DNA of 64,000 nt from Stenotrophomonas lacuserhaii (GCF_014836545.1 NZ_JACSQS010000006.1:111018-175017), one strand, 5' to 3'; counted from the first letter of the stretch, positions 41,445 to 52,340 are shown. Program-made: numbers and translations. The notes: generated by a model from the sequence alone, not told the origin.

Positions 41445-44400
41445 TCAGCGCGCGGTCGGCTTGGGCGGCGGCGGCACGGACGCATCGCGCTCCACCACCT
41501 CCACTTTCGGCTCTTTCCAGGGGCCGGTGACACGGTAGGTCTTGGCCCCGATTTCGCCCAGCGGCTTGGACAGCACCGCATTGGTGGCCGCGCCGAGCGC
41601 GGCGCCCACCGGGCCGCCGGCCACTGCGCCCACCACCGTCAGCAGGTTACCCGAGCGCGGGTTGACGTCGATGGTCTGGTCGAACTGCTGCGCGCGCAGG
41701 TCGGTACGGCCGCGGATACGGATGTTGGCGGCCGGGCCTTCGATCATCACCTTGTCGGTGGTGGCCGATCCATCGGCGAAGGCCAGCGTGCCGGCGATCT
41801 GGTTGAACGCAAAGCCCTTGGAGAAGAAGTCGCGGAAGTCCAGCATCAGCCGGCGCGGCAGCTGGGTGATGCTCAGCAGGCCCAGCACGCGCCCCGCACC
41901 GGGCTCCAGTTCCAGCAGCTGGCCGTTGCGTGCATCGACCTTCATGCTCCCCTGCAGGTTGCCCAGCTGGAAGTCCGACGGCCCACCGGCCCAGCCGGCC
42001 TGCAGGTCGATGCTGCCCTGCCCGCCACGCAGCTGGCCACCGTAATCCAGGTCGCGCAGCAGGTCGCCGAGGTCTTCGCTGCGCACCTGCGCGGTGAGGT
42101 CGGTGCGTGCCGCAGGCCCCTTGCCCAACCAGCTGCCACGGACATCGATGGCCTGTTTCGGCGAACGGAAATCCAGTTGCTGCACGCGCAGACCGTTGGC
42201 AACGGGCTGGGTGCGCACCACCGCCTGGCCGAGGTTGATCTTGCCGAACTGCAGGTCGGCGATGTCCAGCGACAGCGGCGGAATGGCGGCTGGATCAGTG
42301 TCGTTGGCGCTGGCCTGGACGCGCGCCGCCATCACTTCACCATCGGGCATCACGATCGGCGCGCCATCGCGCGGACGCGGCTGCGCCGGGCCCGGCAGTG
42401 ACTTCCAGTGAACGCGCTGCAGGGCGCCGCTGATGGTGGCGCCGCTGGCGTTGGGCACCTGCAGCTGGCCGGCCAGCGAGGGGCCGTCCAGGCGCACGTC
42501 CAGGTGCTGGGCGGTCGGCCGCAGCTGCAGGCGGGTCTGTTCGAACACCCCGCCGATCAGCAGCAGCTGGGCCACCTGCACATCCACCGAACGCAGCGGC
42601 ATCGGGTCGCTGGGCGTGCCGTCGTCCTTGCCATCGCCGGCCGAACCACGCGCCAGGGAGATCCATTCGAGCGCATCCAGCGAGCCGCTTCGGCCATTGA
42701 CCGCCAGCCCGCTGGCCGGCGGATCGCGGTCCACCCGGGCACTGCCCAGCGTGACCTGCACGCCGGTCTGGCCCTGGTGCGTGCGCGCGGCCAGTGCCAG
42801 GCGCTCGCCGAAGGCCACGTCGATGCGACCATCGCCCATCGGCAGCTGCGCCGCCACGCGGGTATCCAGCGCCTCGGCGGCCGGCTTGTCCAGTGGTGCC
42901 GGCAGGCTCAGCGTGGTGCCCACCAGGTTGGACTGCAGGTGCAGCCGCGCAGGCGGGGTCGGCGCCGCAGTGCCGCCGCCCGCTGACGGCGCCGCAGCCA
43001 CCGCCTTGGGCATGTCCACGCCGATCTTCCAGTCCGAGCGGCCTTCGATGTAAGGCTTCAGCCAGGCCATTTCCGGGGCGCGGTCCAGCAGCGTGCCGGC
43101 GTCCAGGTTGGCATCCAGTTCCGATTCGAAGGCCAGCTGCGGATCGCGCACGAAGCCGCCCGCGCGCAGGCTCAACGTGCCCGGCGCGCCAAGGTGGCGC
43201 ACGCTGAGGTTGTCGGCACCGAAGCCGCCACCGGCGTACTTCGCGCTGCCGCGCACGTCCTCGAAATCCAGCGCATAGCGCTTGTCGGACAGCTTTACGC
43301 CATCCAGCGCCACGCTGCCCTGCAGGTGCCCGGGCTGGCCGGGATGCAGCGGCTGAAGCAGGTCGAAATCCACATTCGCCGGGCCGCTGGCGCTGAGCGC
43401 ATCCAGAGTGTCGCCGTACTGTCCGTGCAGCGGACTGCGCCGCAGCATGGCCAACAACCGGCTGGCTTCGCTGCGGCTCTGCGCACGCACGTACAGCGGG
43501 GTCTGGCCGAAGTCCTCGATCCCTGCTTCCATCGCATCCACGTTGACCCCGGCCAGGTCGCCGCGGCCCTTGAGCGAAAAGCCCGGACCGATGAAGGCGA
43601 TGTCCGCATCCACCTGGGTCATGTCCGGCCAGGTCTTCTGGAAACGGATGGTGCCGTCCTCGATATGGCCGGTGGCCTCGAAGCGGCCGTTGTTGCGGTC
43701 GAACGGCCAGTCGTCCAGGTCACCGGTGACCAGCCCGATGCCGTTGCGCACGCGGCCGGACTGCAGCGCGGTATCCAGCCAAGCGCGCGCGTTGGCGCTC
43801 ATCTTCGAACGGATCCAGAAGCGCTTGGCGGCGGTCATCGGCACATCGTCGATCTTCGCCGCCAGCTGCATCCACGGCCGCGTACCGTCGCCCTGGAACC
43901 ACAACCCGCCGCGCACGTCGGCCGCGTAATCGGTGCCCTGCACGCGCAACGCCGGGGTGCCGATGCGCCAGCCACCGGCTTCGTCGTGCCAGCCCACCAC
44001 TTCACCGGCCAGGCGCACGTCGTGACGCACGCCGAAGCCCTTCGGCCAGTCGAACTGCAGTTGCTGCTGCGGCTGCAGCTGCAGCGAAAAACCTTCGGCG
44101 TCGCCCTGGAAGCGGCCGCCTACGCCGGCCAGCCCTGGCCCGCCGTCCACGCTGGAAAACGCCAGTGTTTCCAGATCACCCTGCACCCACAGCGGCCCGT
44201 TGCGTTCGCCGCGAGCCTGCAGCGAACGCACGCGCACCTGCGGGTGGGCGCGGTACAGCCAGTCGCGCAGCCCGGCGTCGACCCGATCGGTCAGTGCCAG
44301 TGCGCGCAGCAGCACGTTGCCATCCACGTTGTCGGCGATCAGCGCCATGTGCTGCCCGGCACCGACCAGCAGGTCATCAAGCACCTGCTCGCGGCCGTCG

Positions 44401-45341
44401 GCACGCACCCGTAGCAACGGCGCCTGCGCGCGCCAGCCACCTTCGCTGTAACGCCATCGCGCGCGCATCTGCAGGCGCTCCACGTCCAGCGTCGGCCGCG
44501 CCACATGGGCCGTGGGCGCGCCGGCCAGGTGCAGCGCGGTCAGGTCCGAATCGGTGGTGACCATCACCGGGCGGAAGTCACGCAGGGCCACCCAGGCATT
44601 GAGTTCACCGCGGCCCTGCAGCACCTTCACGCCGGCACCGGAGAGCAGCGACGACCACGCCTGCAGGTCCACCGGATCCCCGCCCAACCAGGCCTCACCA
44701 TTGCCATGGCGGCGGTCCACGTCCAGCACCGCCGAAAGCGGCAGCGCGTCTTCCCTGGCCCACGCCCGCACGCCCACGCGCAGGCGGTCACCGTTGACCC
44801 GCAGCCGCACGTCCAGCCGCGACAGGGTCGCCTGCAGCCCCAGCGAAGGCGCATCCACGGTCAAGCGACCGCGTTCGACCTGGAGTTCACCGAGCCGCCG
44901 CAGCGCCTCCAGCGGATCGCTACCCGGCCGGCTCGGCAGGCCGCGCACGCTCCAGCGCCCGTCGTCGGCTCGCTGCAGGGTGAGCGCCAGTCCGCGCAGG
45001 CGCAGTTCGGTCAACGAGCGCCCTGGCAGCAGGCCGGCGTACATCGCCACCTGCACTTCGGCCTGGCCCACGCGCAGGCCATCGCCGGCCCCGATGCGCA
45101 GGCCATCGAGCTGCAGGAGTGGGCCACGGCGGGTCCACTGCGCTTTCAGGTCATCGAAGCGCACCGGCTGGCCGGCACGTGCGGTCAACCAGGCGGCAAT
45201 CTGTTCCGGGTGCCGCTCAGCCAGCGGAAGCAGCTGGCTGAAGGTACCCACCAGCAACGCCACCGCCACCAGGGCGATGGCGGACGCGTACAGGGCAAGA
45301 CGGCGGATCCTTCGCAGTCGCAGGCGCGGCGGCGCGCTCAT
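41445..45341 (-). CDS. yhdP: YhdP, AsmA-like lipid transport protein
   Basis: 1298 residues. One N-terminal anchor helix (LALYASAIALVAVALLVGTF) is followed by a very long periplasmic strand-rich region (DUF3971) and an AsmA-like C-terminal part (LLSITQLPRRLMLDFRDFF, GATNAVLSKPLGEIGAKTYR). YhdP bridges the envelope and, with TamB and YdbH, moves phospholipids to the outer membrane. It lies between rng and tldD as in E. coli; 30 bases separate it from rng. Confidence 0.9.
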   Translation of the reverse strand: MSAPPRLRLRRIRRLALYASAIALVAVALLVGTFSQLLPLAERHPEQIAAWLTARAGQPVRFDDLKAQWTRRGPLLQLDGLRIGAGDGLRVGQAEVQVAMYAGLLPGRSLTELRLRGLALTLQRADDGRWSVRGLPSRPGSDPLEALRRLGELQVERGRLTVDAPSLGLQATLSRLDVRLRVNGDRLRVGVRAWAREDALPLSAVLDVDRRHGNGEAWLGGDPVDLQAWSSLLSGAGVKVLQGRGELNAWVALRDFRPVMVTTDSDLTALHLAGAPTAHVARPTLDVERLQMRARWRYSEGGWRAQAPLLRVRADGREQVLDDLLVGAGQHMALIADNVDGNVLLRALALTDRVDAGLRDWLYRAHPQVRVRSLQARGERNGPLWVQGDLETLAFSSVDGGPGLAGVGGRFQGDAEGFSLQLQPQQQLQFDWPKGFGVRHDVRLAGEVVGWHDEAGGWRIGTPALRVQGTDYAADVRGGLWFQGDGTRPWMQLAAKIDDVPMTAAKRFWIRSKMSANARAWLDTALQSGRVRNGIGLVTGDLDDWPFDRNNGRFEATGHIEDGTIRFQKTWPDMTQVDADIAFIGPGFSLKGRGDLAGVNVDAMEAGIEDFGQTPLYVRAQSRSEASRLLAMLRRSPLHGQYGDTLDALSASGPANVDFDLLQPLHPGQPGHLQGSVALDGVKLSDKRYALDFEDVRGSAKYAGGGFGADNLSVRHLGAPGTLSLRAGGFVRDPQLAFESELDANLDAGTLLDRAPEMAWLKPYIEGRSDWKIGVDMPKAVAAAPSAGGGTAAPTPPARLHLQSNLVGTTLSLPAPLDKPAAEALDTRVAAQLPMGDGRIDVAFGERLALAARTHQGQTGVQVTLGSARVDRDPPASGLAVNGRSGSLDALEWISLARGSAGDGKDDGTPSDPMPLRSVDVQVAQLLLIGGVFEQTRLQLRPTAQHLDVRLDGPSLAGQLQVPNASGATISGALQRVHWKSLPGPAQPRPRDGAPIVMPDGEVMAARVQASANDTDPAAIPPLSLDIADLQFGKINLGQAVVRTQPVANGLRVQQLDFRSPKQAIDVRGSWLGKGPAARTDLTAQVRSEDLGDLLRDLDYGGQLRGGQGSIDLQAGWAGGPSDFQLGNLQGSMKVDARNGQLLELEPGAGRVLGLLSITQLPRRLMLDFRDFFSKGFAFNQIAGTLAFADGSATTDKVMIEGPAANIRIRGRTDLRAQQFDQTIDVNPRSGNLLTVVGAVAGGPVGAALGAATNAVLSKPLGEIGAKTYRVTGPWKEPKVEVVERDASVPPPPKPTAR

Positions 45342-45371
45342 CGGCCCTGGCCGGCAACCGGCCGGTAAAGA

Positions 45372-46859
45372 TCAGAGCAGGACCACATCGAATTGTTCCT
45401 GCAGGTACTGGTCGTCCGCCTGGAAGCGGATGCTCTTGCCGAGGAATTCTTCCAGCTCGGCAACGGCGGTCGATTCCTCGTCGGTGATGCGGGCCACCAC
45501 CTTCGAGGAGGCGATCACCAGCAGGCGCGCCGCTTCGAACTGGCGCACCGCACGGGTGATCTCGCGGAAGATTTCGTAGGTGACCGTTTCGGTGGTCTTG
45601 ATGCTGCCGCGGCCGCTGCATTGCGGGCAGGTTTCCGAAAGCTGGCGCTCCAGGCTCTCCACGGTGCGCTTGCGCGTCATTTCCACCAGGCCCAGCGGCG
45701 AGAAGTCGTACACGGTGGTCTTGGCATGGTCGCGGGCCAGTGCTTTTTCCAGCGTGCGCAGCACCTGGCGACGGTGTTCGGCGTCCACCATGTCGATGAA
45801 GTCGATGATGATGATGCCGCCCAGATTGCGCAGGCGCAGCTGCCTGGCAACGGCCTGCGCCGCTTCCAGGTTGGTGCGGTAGACGGTTTCTTCCAGATTG
45901 CGCTGGCCGACGAACGAACCGGTGTTGACGTCGATGGTGGTCATCGCTTCGGTCTGGTCGATCACCAGGTAGCCACCGGATTTCAGCGGCACCTGCTTGT
46001 CCAGTGCGCGGCCGATCTCGTCCTCCACCCCGAACATGTCGAAGATCGGGCGGTCGCCAGCGTACAGTTCCAGCTTTTCGGCCAGCACCGGCATGTACTT
46101 GGCCACGAAGGCCTGCAGCTGCACGAAGGTTTCCTTGGAATCGACCTTCACCTTGTCCACGTCCTTGCGGATCAGGTCGCGCACCGAACGCAGCGGCAGG
46201 CTGAGGTCTTCATAGATCACGCTGCACGAAGCGGCCTCGCGGCCGCGCCGCTCGACCACGTTCCACACCCGCGACAGGTAGGCCACGTCTTCGGCGATCG
46301 CTTCGGCCGGTTGGCCTTCGGCGTTGGTGCGCACGATGTAGCCGTAGCCACCGTGCTGGGCCGACAGTTCGGTCACCAGCGCCTTCAGCCGTGCGCGCTC
46401 GCCTTCGTCTTCGATGCGCGCCGAAACGCCGACCACCTTGGACTGCGGCAGCAGCACCATGTAACGCGAGGGGATGCTGATCTGGGTGGTCAGGCGTGCG
46501 CCCTTGGTCCCGATCGGGTCCTTGACCACCTGCACCACGATGTCCTGGCCGTCGCGCAGCAGCTCCACGATGGGTACGCTGGAGGGCGGCGGCAGGGTGG
46601 TGCCGTCTGTGTCCGGGCTGGCCACCGGAGCCGGCCGCACCACATCGTTGGCGTGCAGGAACGCAGCGCGCTCCAGCCCCACTTCAACGAACGCGGCCTG
46701 CATGCCGGGCATCACCCGCTGCACTTTTCCCTTGTAGATGTTGCCGACCACGCCGCGCCGCCAGCCACGCTCGATGTGCAGCTCCTGCAGCATGCCGTTC
46801 TCGATCACCGCCACCCGGGTTTCGCGGGGGGTTACGTTGACCAGTATTTCTTCAGACAT
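45372..46859 (-). CDS. rng: Ribonuclease G
   Basis: 495 residues from ATG 46859 ([20 protein letters not shown]). The S1 domain is at residues about 35-125. The RNase-H-like catalytic part has [18 protein letters not shown] and [11 protein letters not shown], with the metal-binding aspartates. CPQCSGRG supplies the Zn-link cysteines. It is an endonuclease for 16S rRNA 5' maturation and mRNA decay. An insertion ([20 protein letters not shown]) sits inside the S1 domain region. The start overlaps the end of maf by 8 bases. Confidence 0.95.
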   Translation of the reverse strand: MSEEILVNVTPRETRVAVIENGMLQELHIERGWRRGVVGNIYKGKVQRVMPGMQAAFVEVGLERAAFLHANDVVRPAPVASPDTDGTTLPPPSSVPIVELLRDGQDIVVQVVKDPIGTKGARLTTQISIPSRYMVLLPQSKVVGVSARIEDEGERARLKALVTELSAQHGGYGYIVRTNAEGQPAEAIAEDVAYLSRVWNVVERRGREAASCSVIYEDLSLPLRSVRDLIRKDVDKVKVDSKETFVQLQAFVAKYMPVLAEKLELYAGDRPIFDMFGVEDEIGRALDKQVPLKSGGYLVIDQTEAMTTIDVNTGSFVGQRNLEETVYRTNLEAAQAVARQLRLRNLGGIIIIDFIDMVDAEHRRQVLRTLEKALARDHAKTTVYDFSPLGLVEMTRKRTVESLERQLSETCPQCSGRGSIKTTETVTYEIFREITRAVRQFEAARLLVIASSKVVARITDEESTAVAELEEFLGKSIRFQADDQYLQEQFDVVLL

Positions 46860-47460
46860 GTACGGCAGCCTCCGTGGCGGCAACAGGGTAGGAAGGCAAG
46901 CCCGCGCCGGCCAGCAGCCGGTCGGTCTGGTACAGCGGCAATCCCATCACGCCGGAATAGCTTCCGGCCAGATGGGTGATGAAGCGCTCTGCTTCTCCCT
47001 GGATGGCATACGCACCGGCCTTGCCGAACGGCTCGCCGGTAGCCACGTAAGCGGCGATGTGGGCTTGCTCCAGCGCGGCGAAGGTGACCTCGGACACCAC
47101 CAGGTCCACCGACAGGCCGCCGGCAGAAGCCAGCACCACGGCGGTCATCACCTGGTGGGTGCGGCCGGACAGCGCGGCCAGCATGGCGGCGGCATCCCCG
47201 GCATCGGCCGGTTTGCCGAACACGCGCTCACCCAGCACCACTTCGGTATCCGAGCCGACCACCACCGCTGCGGGATCGGCGGCCAACACGTGGGCCAGCC
47301 CTGCGCGGGCCTTGTCGGCGGCTGCCCGCTGCACGTAGTCGCGCGGCGTTTCGCCAACCGCGCGCACTTCGGCCACGTCCAGGTCCAGGGTCTGGAACGG
47401 ACGGCCAAGGCGGGCAAGCAATTCACTGCGGCGGGGGGAGCGGGAGGCAAGATAGAGCAT
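46852..47460 (-). CDS. maf: Maf-family nucleotide pyrophosphatase (YhdE type)
   Basis: 202 residues from ATG 47460. It has the signature [12 protein letters not shown], the catalytic segment [12 protein letters not shown] and the substrate-binding [11 protein letters not shown]. The YhdE branch hydrolyses dTTP/UTP and modified pyrimidine nucleotides; its place before rng supports that branch. It heads the four-gene maf-rng-yhdP-tldD run. Confidence 0.9.
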   Translation of the reverse strand: MLYLASRSPRRSELLARLGRPFQTLDLDVAEVRAVGETPRDYVQRAAADKARAGLAHVLAADPAAVVVGSDTEVVLGERVFGKPADAGDAAAMLAALSGRTHQVMTAVVLASAGGLSVDLVVSEVTFAALEQAHIAAYVATGEPFGKAGAYAIQGEAERFITHLAGSYSGVMGLPLYQTDRLLAGAGLPSYPVAATEAAVHV

Positions 47461-47589
47461 CGACACAGCATACCCTGCGCGCACGGCCTGAATCGCAGGC
47501 AACGTGCCGCGGCCATGCGCAACCCCGTTCCGGCTCACAACGCGTTCATCCCTTCGCCAGCAACCTCGATGGCCTTCAAGGAGATCTCC

Positions 47590-48327
47590 ATGCGTCGCCC
47601 TGTCCTCTCACCCCTGCTGCTCGCCCTGTCCCTCGCCCTGGGAGCTTCCGTGACCGCTCAAGCCGCCGTACCGGCCCCTGCCATCGCCCCGGTGGAAGGC
47701 ACCCTGCTCAACGTATCGGCCAACGCCGAAGCCAGCCGCGTGCCGGACATCGCCACGCTCTCCGCCGGCGTGGTTACCCAGGCCGTGGACGGCAACACCG
47801 CGATGCGCGAGAACGCGCAGAAGATGGACACCGTGCTGGCCGCGATCAAGGCCGCGGGCATCGCCGAGCGCGACGTGCAGACCAGCGGGGTGAACCTGAG
47901 CCCGCAGTATCGCTACGCTGACAACGAGGCACCGAAGATCACCGGCTACCAGGCCAGCAACACGGTCAGCCTGAAGGTGCGTGACATCGCCAAGCTGGGC
48001 AAGGTGCTGGACGCGCTGGCCGCACAGGGCGCCAACCAGATCAACGGCCCCAGCTTCGAGATCGACCAGCCGGAACCGGTGTATGACGAAGCCCGCCTGG
48101 CCGCACTGAAGAAGGCCCAGGCCCGTGCGCAGACCTACGCCAAGTCGCTGGGCCTGCAGGTGCGCCGCATCGTCAGCATTTCCGAAAGCAGCGGCGGCGG
48201 CTTCCGCCCGGTGATGATGCGCGCGGCCGCCGCGCCGATGGCCGCCGACATGGCCAGCACCCCGGTGGCCGCCGGTGAAACCACCGTGTCGGTGAACCTG
48301 GACGTGGTGTTCGAACTCGGCCGCTGA
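47590..48327 (+). CDS. Exported SIMPL-domain protein (YggE-like)
   Basis: 245 residues, with signal peptide [20 protein letters not shown]...AQA. AAGGAG stands 6 bases before ATG 47590. The SIMPL (DUF541) domain follows: [23 protein letters not shown] at the start and [11 protein letters not shown] at the end, with [16 protein letters not shown]. coli YggE is linked to oxidative-stress tolerance; the biochemical role is unknown. It is divergent from maf. Confidence 0.85.
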   Translation: MRRPVLSPLLLALSLALGASVTAQAAVPAPAIAPVEGTLLNVSANAEASRVPDIATLSAGVVTQAVDGNTAMRENAQKMDTVLAAIKAAGIAERDVQTSGVNLSPQYRYADNEAPKITGYQASNTVSLKVRDIAKLGKVLDALAAQGANQINGPSFEIDQPEPVYDEARLAALKKAQARAQTYAKSLGLQVRRIVSISESSGGGFRPVMMRAAAAPMAADMASTPVAAGETTVSVNLDVVFELGR

Positions 48328-48358
48328 GGCCTTCGCAGTTGAGTGCCGATCCACTGTT

Positions 48359-48482
48359 TGGTGGGTGACGACCGTCCTTGGTGGGTGACGATCGTTGGTC
48401 GTCACCGTTCTGCCCGGGTGCCAACTTGTAGGGACGACCTTGGCCGTCACGGCGATCTGCGGGTGACGACCAAGGTCGTCAC
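48359..48482. repeat. Cluster of REP-like units before the tonB gene
   Basis: A half unit at 48360-48373 is followed by GTGACGATC-GTT-GGTCGTCAC at 48385-48405 and GTGACGACC-AA-GGTCGTCAC at 48463-48482. With the 148 bases that follow, this makes up the 303-base gap before tonB. That remainder also has an inverted repeat GTTAC-CTGACTC-GTAAC at 48500-48516, a possible operator. Confidence 0.7.
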
Positions 48483-48630
48483 TACGTAGCGCCATCGCCG
48501 TTACCTGACTCGTAACCAAACGAACGCGCCTGCCCCGCTGGGCACGCCGCGCTGGCCGCGCTATTGCTGATCCGCCGGCATCCACCGGCCCCGATGACGT
48601 CCCCCTGCTGGCTTTGCATGGAGGTGAACC

Positions 48631-49290
48631 ATGGTTCGTACGTACCCGGTAGTCCCGCTCCGCTTCGACCCCGCCCGCATCGCCGCATGGAGCACCGCGA
48701 TCGCGCTGCACGTGCTGGCCTTCATGCTGCTGGTGATCCCCGCCGCCTACGTGGCCGTCCCCCTGCCACGTGAGGCCCCGCAGATCCGCTGGATCACCCC
48801 GGACAAGCCACTGCCGCCCACGCCGGTTCCGCCGGAAGTCGTCCAGCAGGTCGCACCGCCGCAGACCGTGGTGAAACCGCAGCCGACGCCCCTGCCGACC
48901 CCCACCACCGTCACCGAGCAGGTCCCGGCCTACGCCGTGCCCGCCGCCGAACCGCAGCCCGCCCCCGTTCCGAGCGTGCCCCTGCAGGCCGCTACGCCCA
49001 CCCGCAGCGGTCCTGGCGCACAACTGCGGTACCGCTCCGCCCCGCCGCCGACGTACCCGATCGCCGCCCTGCGTGGCCGTGAGCAGGGCACCGTCCTGCT
49101 GCGGGTGGAAGTCAGTGCCGAGGGCCGCCCCACTGCGGTTTCCATCGAACGCAGCAGCGGTTCGCGCGCGCTGGACCTTGCTGCGCGCCAGCAGGTACTG
49201 CGCCAGTGGCGATTCGAACCGTCCATGCAGGACGGCGTGGCCACGTCCTCGGTGGGCCTGGTGCCGATCGAGTTCTCCTTGCCAGAGTAA
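48631..49290 (+). CDS. tonB: TonB-family energy transducer
   Basis: 219 residues. ATG 48631 has GGAGGTG 5 bases upstream. One N-terminal helix (STAIALHVLAFMLLVIPAAYVA) is followed by a proline-rich spacer with PTPVPPEV and QPTPLPTPTT, and a C-terminal TonB domain (YRSAPPPTYPIAALRGREQGTV, LDLAARQQVLRQWRFEP). It couples the inner-membrane proton gradient to outer-membrane receptors. It lies directly before a TonB receptor gene and may be specialised for it; no exbB/exbD is in the window. Confidence 0.85.
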   Translation: MVRTYPVVPLRFDPARIAAWSTAIALHVLAFMLLVIPAAYVAVPLPREAPQIRWITPDKPLPPTPVPPEVVQQVAPPQTVVKPQPTPLPTPTTVTEQVPAYAVPAAEPQPAPVPSVPLQAATPTRSGPGAQLRYRSAPPPTYPIAALRGREQGTVLLRVEVSAEGRPTAVSIERSSGSRALDLAARQQVLRQWRFEPSMQDGVATSSVGLVPIEFSLPE

Positions 49291-49297
49291 GGCGCGA

Positions 49298-49323
49298 CAG
49301 GGGGTGACGGAGATTACCCCCTG
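49298..49323 (+). terminator. Possible terminator hairpin after tonB
   Basis: CAGGGGGT (49298-49305) pairs with ACCCCCTG (49316-49323) around a 10-base loop, starting 8 bases after the tonB stop. No T-run follows, so it would be a weak or factor-assisted terminator, or a mRNA-stabilising stem. Confidence 0.4.
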
Positions 49324-49473
49324 TCCAGCTCCCTGACGGACGTCACAAAGCGGACCCGATTAAGCAAAATTTCACTCTTGCGTCACCTGAAAGAAACCTA
49401 GATTGGCGACATCGCGGGGCAAGGGGGCCTGCGGTAGGACACGCCACTACGTATTCCCAGTCAGGAGAGAGCT

Positions 49474-52287
49474 GTGAAATACCCGACCCTTCCACGTGCC
49501 AGCCGCCGCACGTCGCTTGCCACGTCCATCACCCACGTCCTTGCTGGCAGCGCGCTGCTGATCGCGGCCGCCGGATCCACGACGGCCTTCGCGCAGGACC
49601 CCGCCACCAACCTGGACCGGATCACCGTCACCGGCTCCAACATCCCGCGCACCAATACCGAAACCCCCTCACCGGTGCAGGTGGTCACCCGCCAGGAGAT
49701 CGACCGTACCGGCAAGACCACGGTCGCCGAATACCTGCAGACCCTGACTTCGGACGGCTCCGGCTCCATCCCCAAGACCTTCGGCAACGGCTTCGCCGGC
49801 GGCGGCGCCGGCATTTCACTGCGCGGTCTGGGCGCCGGTTCCACTCTGGTGCTGTTGAACGGACGGCGCATGGCCACCTATGGCCTGGCCGATGACGGAC
49901 AGAAGGTCTTCACCGATCTCAGCACCATCCCGCTGGATGCCGTGGAGCGCGTGGAAGTCCTGAAGGACGGCGCGTCTGCCACCTATGGTTCGGACGCCAT
50001 CGCCGGCGTGGTGAACATCATCCTGCGCAGTGACTTCGAAGGCGTGATCCTGCGCGGCTCCTATGGCTTGTCCGGCGACAGCGACGGCGATGCGCGCAAG
50101 GCAACCCTTACCGCCGGTACCGGCAATCTGTCCGAAGATGGCTGGAATGCCTTCGCCAGCATCGACGTGGGCAAGTCCGATGGCATCCGCGTCAGCGACC
50201 GCCGCAACCGCGACTGGATCGGCACCGGTGACCTGCGTCGCTGGGGCTACAGCGCCGGCGGCAGCCAGTTCCTTGGCGGGGCGATCACCGGCAACGGCAG
50301 CGGCGGCGGCAACTCGCCGACCGGCAGCATCTTCAACCCGACCACCGGCCTGCTGGAATCACTGCCCGGTTGTTCAGGCCTTTCCAGTGTCGCCCCGCAG
50401 GATCCGGGCGGCGGCTGCCTGTGGGACATGGCCGACTATCGTGACCTGAGCCCGGAAGAGAAATACGTCAACGTGTTCGGACGTGCGACCTTCGCCTTCA
50501 GCGACAGCGCCGAAGCCTATGTGGAAATGGGCTACTCCAAGAAGGAAACCACCTTCAACAACACCCCGTCCAACGTGTCCGGCGCGTGGGGTTATCCTGG
50601 TGGCCCGGTCAATGCCAACAGTGGCCCCGGCGCCACCGTGCTGGCGGTCGGGCATCCCGACAACCCCTACGGCGAACCGGTGCGCGTGCGCTACAACGCC
50701 TTCGACGTCGGCCCGCGCGTGACCAACAACGACAACGAGTTCATCCGCTTCCTGGCCGGGGTAAAGGGCACCTGGGGCGAGTGGAGCTACGACACCGGCT
50801 ACCTGCATTCGTCCACCAACCTGGTCAACAAGCGTGACGGCTTCCTGCGTTACAGCGCGGTGCAGTGCGTGCTGGGCGACCTGGCCTGCCCGGCTGGCAC
50901 ATGGAACATCGGTGCCGGCTCGGAAGGCAATCCGCAGAGCCTGTACGACTACATTTCCCCGACCATCCAGGCCACCGCCAAGAGCAGTCTGGACATGTTC
51001 GACTTCAAGGTGAACCGCTCGCTGATGGACCTGGCCGGTGGTCCGCTGGGGCTGGCGCTGGGCACCGAGTGGCGTCGTACCACCAACAGCCTGTCGCCGC
51101 AGACGTACACCGATGCCGGCGACATCATCGGGCTGGGCTTCTCGTCCTACGACGGTACCCAGAACGTCTACGCCGCCTATGCCGAACTGGCCGCGCCGGT
51201 GCTGGAATCGCTGGAACTCACCGCCGCCGCGCGCTATGACAAATACGAAAGCGGCGATGATTCGGTGACCCCGAAGGTCGGCTTCAAGTGGACCCCGATC
51301 GACTGGATCGCCCTGCGCGGCACCTATGCCGAAGGCTTCCGCGCGCCGAACCCGGCCGAAAACGGCGATGGTGGCCTGGCCGCCTTCTCCAATGCGCTCG
51401 ACCCGGTCCGCTGCCCGGGTGGCACCCCCGCCCCGGGTGGCACGCAGGATGATTGCGGCCAGCAGCCGGTGGCGATCATCACCCGCCCCAACCCGCTGCT
51501 GGAAGCCGAAGAGTCCAAGAGCTATTCGCTGGGCATCGTGCTGCAGCCGACCCGCACGACGTCGATCACCGTGGACGCATGGCGGATCAAGCGCACCAAT
51601 GAAATCGCACAGGGTTCAACGGCTGATGCCATCGCGTCAGGCAACGTGCTGCGCGATACCGACCTGCTCAATGGTGTGCCGGGTACCGGCTCGATCCTGG
51701 CCATCAACACGAACTACGTGAATGCCAGCGCGTCGAAGGTTGAAGGTATCGACACCGATATCCGCCAGGACATCCCGCTGGGTACTGCCGGCGACCTGCG
51801 GCTGGACCTGCAGTGGAGCCACACCAGCAAGTTCGAGCGTACCGAGGGTGACACCACCCACGAATACGCCGGCACCCACGGCAACTGCGATGTCACCAAC
51901 TGCATCGGCACGCCGAAGGACCGCATCAACTTCGGTGCCACCTGGAACTACCACGACTGGTCGGTCAGCGGCATCGTCAACTACATCAGTTCGATGGACA
52001 ACCTGGCCGAAACCGGCGGTACCAAGGAAGACGACTGCCTGAACTTCCGCGCCGATGGCAGCCCGGCCCCGGGCGACTGCAAGGTCGCTTCATTCACCAC
52101 GTTTGATCTGTCGGCCAACTGGAAGGCCATGGATGGACTGGAGATCTTCGGCTCGGTGGCCAACGTGTTCGACCGCACCGCACCGCTGGATCCGGCCACT
52201 TACGGCGGCATCAACTACAACCCGCTGCACTTCAGCGGCGCCATCGGCCGCTACTTCACGGTGGGCGCGAAGTACACGTTCAACTGA
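49474..52287 (+). CDS. Large TonB-dependent receptor
   Basis: 937 residues with GTG start and AGGAGAG upstream. An unusually long signal region (HVLAGSALLIAAAGSTTAFAQ) is followed by the TonB box area LDRITVTGSNIPRTN. The plug (ISLRGLGAGSTLVLLNGRRM, DAVERVEVLKDGASATYGSD) and a barrel of about 750 residues come next, with cysteine pairs in extracellular loops (CSG...GGGC, CDVTNC). It ends in VGAKYTFN with the typical C-terminal aromatic. It belongs to the large receptor class abundant in Xanthomonads, often for plant- or peptide-derived substrates; ligand unknown. Confidence 0.9.
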   Translation: MKYPTLPRASRRTSLATSITHVLAGSALLIAAAGSTTAFAQDPATNLDRITVTGSNIPRTNTETPSPVQVVTRQEIDRTGKTTVAEYLQTLTSDGSGSIPKTFGNGFAGGGAGISLRGLGAGSTLVLLNGRRMATYGLADDGQKVFTDLSTIPLDAVERVEVLKDGASATYGSDAIAGVVNIILRSDFEGVILRGSYGLSGDSDGDARKATLTAGTGNLSEDGWNAFASIDVGKSDGIRVSDRRNRDWIGTGDLRRWGYSAGGSQFLGGAITGNGSGGGNSPTGSIFNPTTGLLESLPGCSGLSSVAPQDPGGGCLWDMADYRDLSPEEKYVNVFGRATFAFSDSAEAYVEMGYSKKETTFNNTPSNVSGAWGYPGGPVNANSGPGATVLAVGHPDNPYGEPVRVRYNAFDVGPRVTNNDNEFIRFLAGVKGTWGEWSYDTGYLHSSTNLVNKRDGFLRYSAVQCVLGDLACPAGTWNIGAGSEGNPQSLYDYISPTIQATAKSSLDMFDFKVNRSLMDLAGGPLGLALGTEWRRTTNSLSPQTYTDAGDIIGLGFSSYDGTQNVYAAYAELAAPVLESLELTAAARYDKYESGDDSVTPKVGFKWTPIDWIALRGTYAEGFRAPNPAENGDGGLAAFSNALDPVRCPGGTPAPGGTQDDCGQQPVAIITRPNPLLEAEESKSYSLGIVLQPTRTTSITVDAWRIKRTNEIAQGSTADAIASGNVLRDTDLLNGVPGTGSILAINTNYVNASASKVEGIDTDIRQDIPLGTAGDLRLDLQWSHTSKFERTEGDTTHEYAGTHGNCDVTNCIGTPKDRINFGATWNYHDWSVSGIVNYISSMDNLAETGGTKEDDCLNFRADGSPAPGDCKVASFTTFDLSANWKAMDGLEIFGSVANVFDRTAPLDPATYGGINYNPLHFSGAIGRYFTVGAKYTFN

Positions 52288-52311
52288 TCGGATTCATCGC
52301 GTGATGTGACC

Positions 52312-52340
52312 AAGCCCGGGCCCCGTGCCCGGGCTTTTTT
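52312..52340 (+). terminator. Intrinsic terminator of the TonB receptor gene
   Basis: AAGCCCGGGC (52312-52321) and GCCCGGGCTT (52327-52336) form a 10-bp stem with a CCCGT loop, followed by T to 52340. It lies 25 bases after the receptor stop. Confidence 0.9.
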
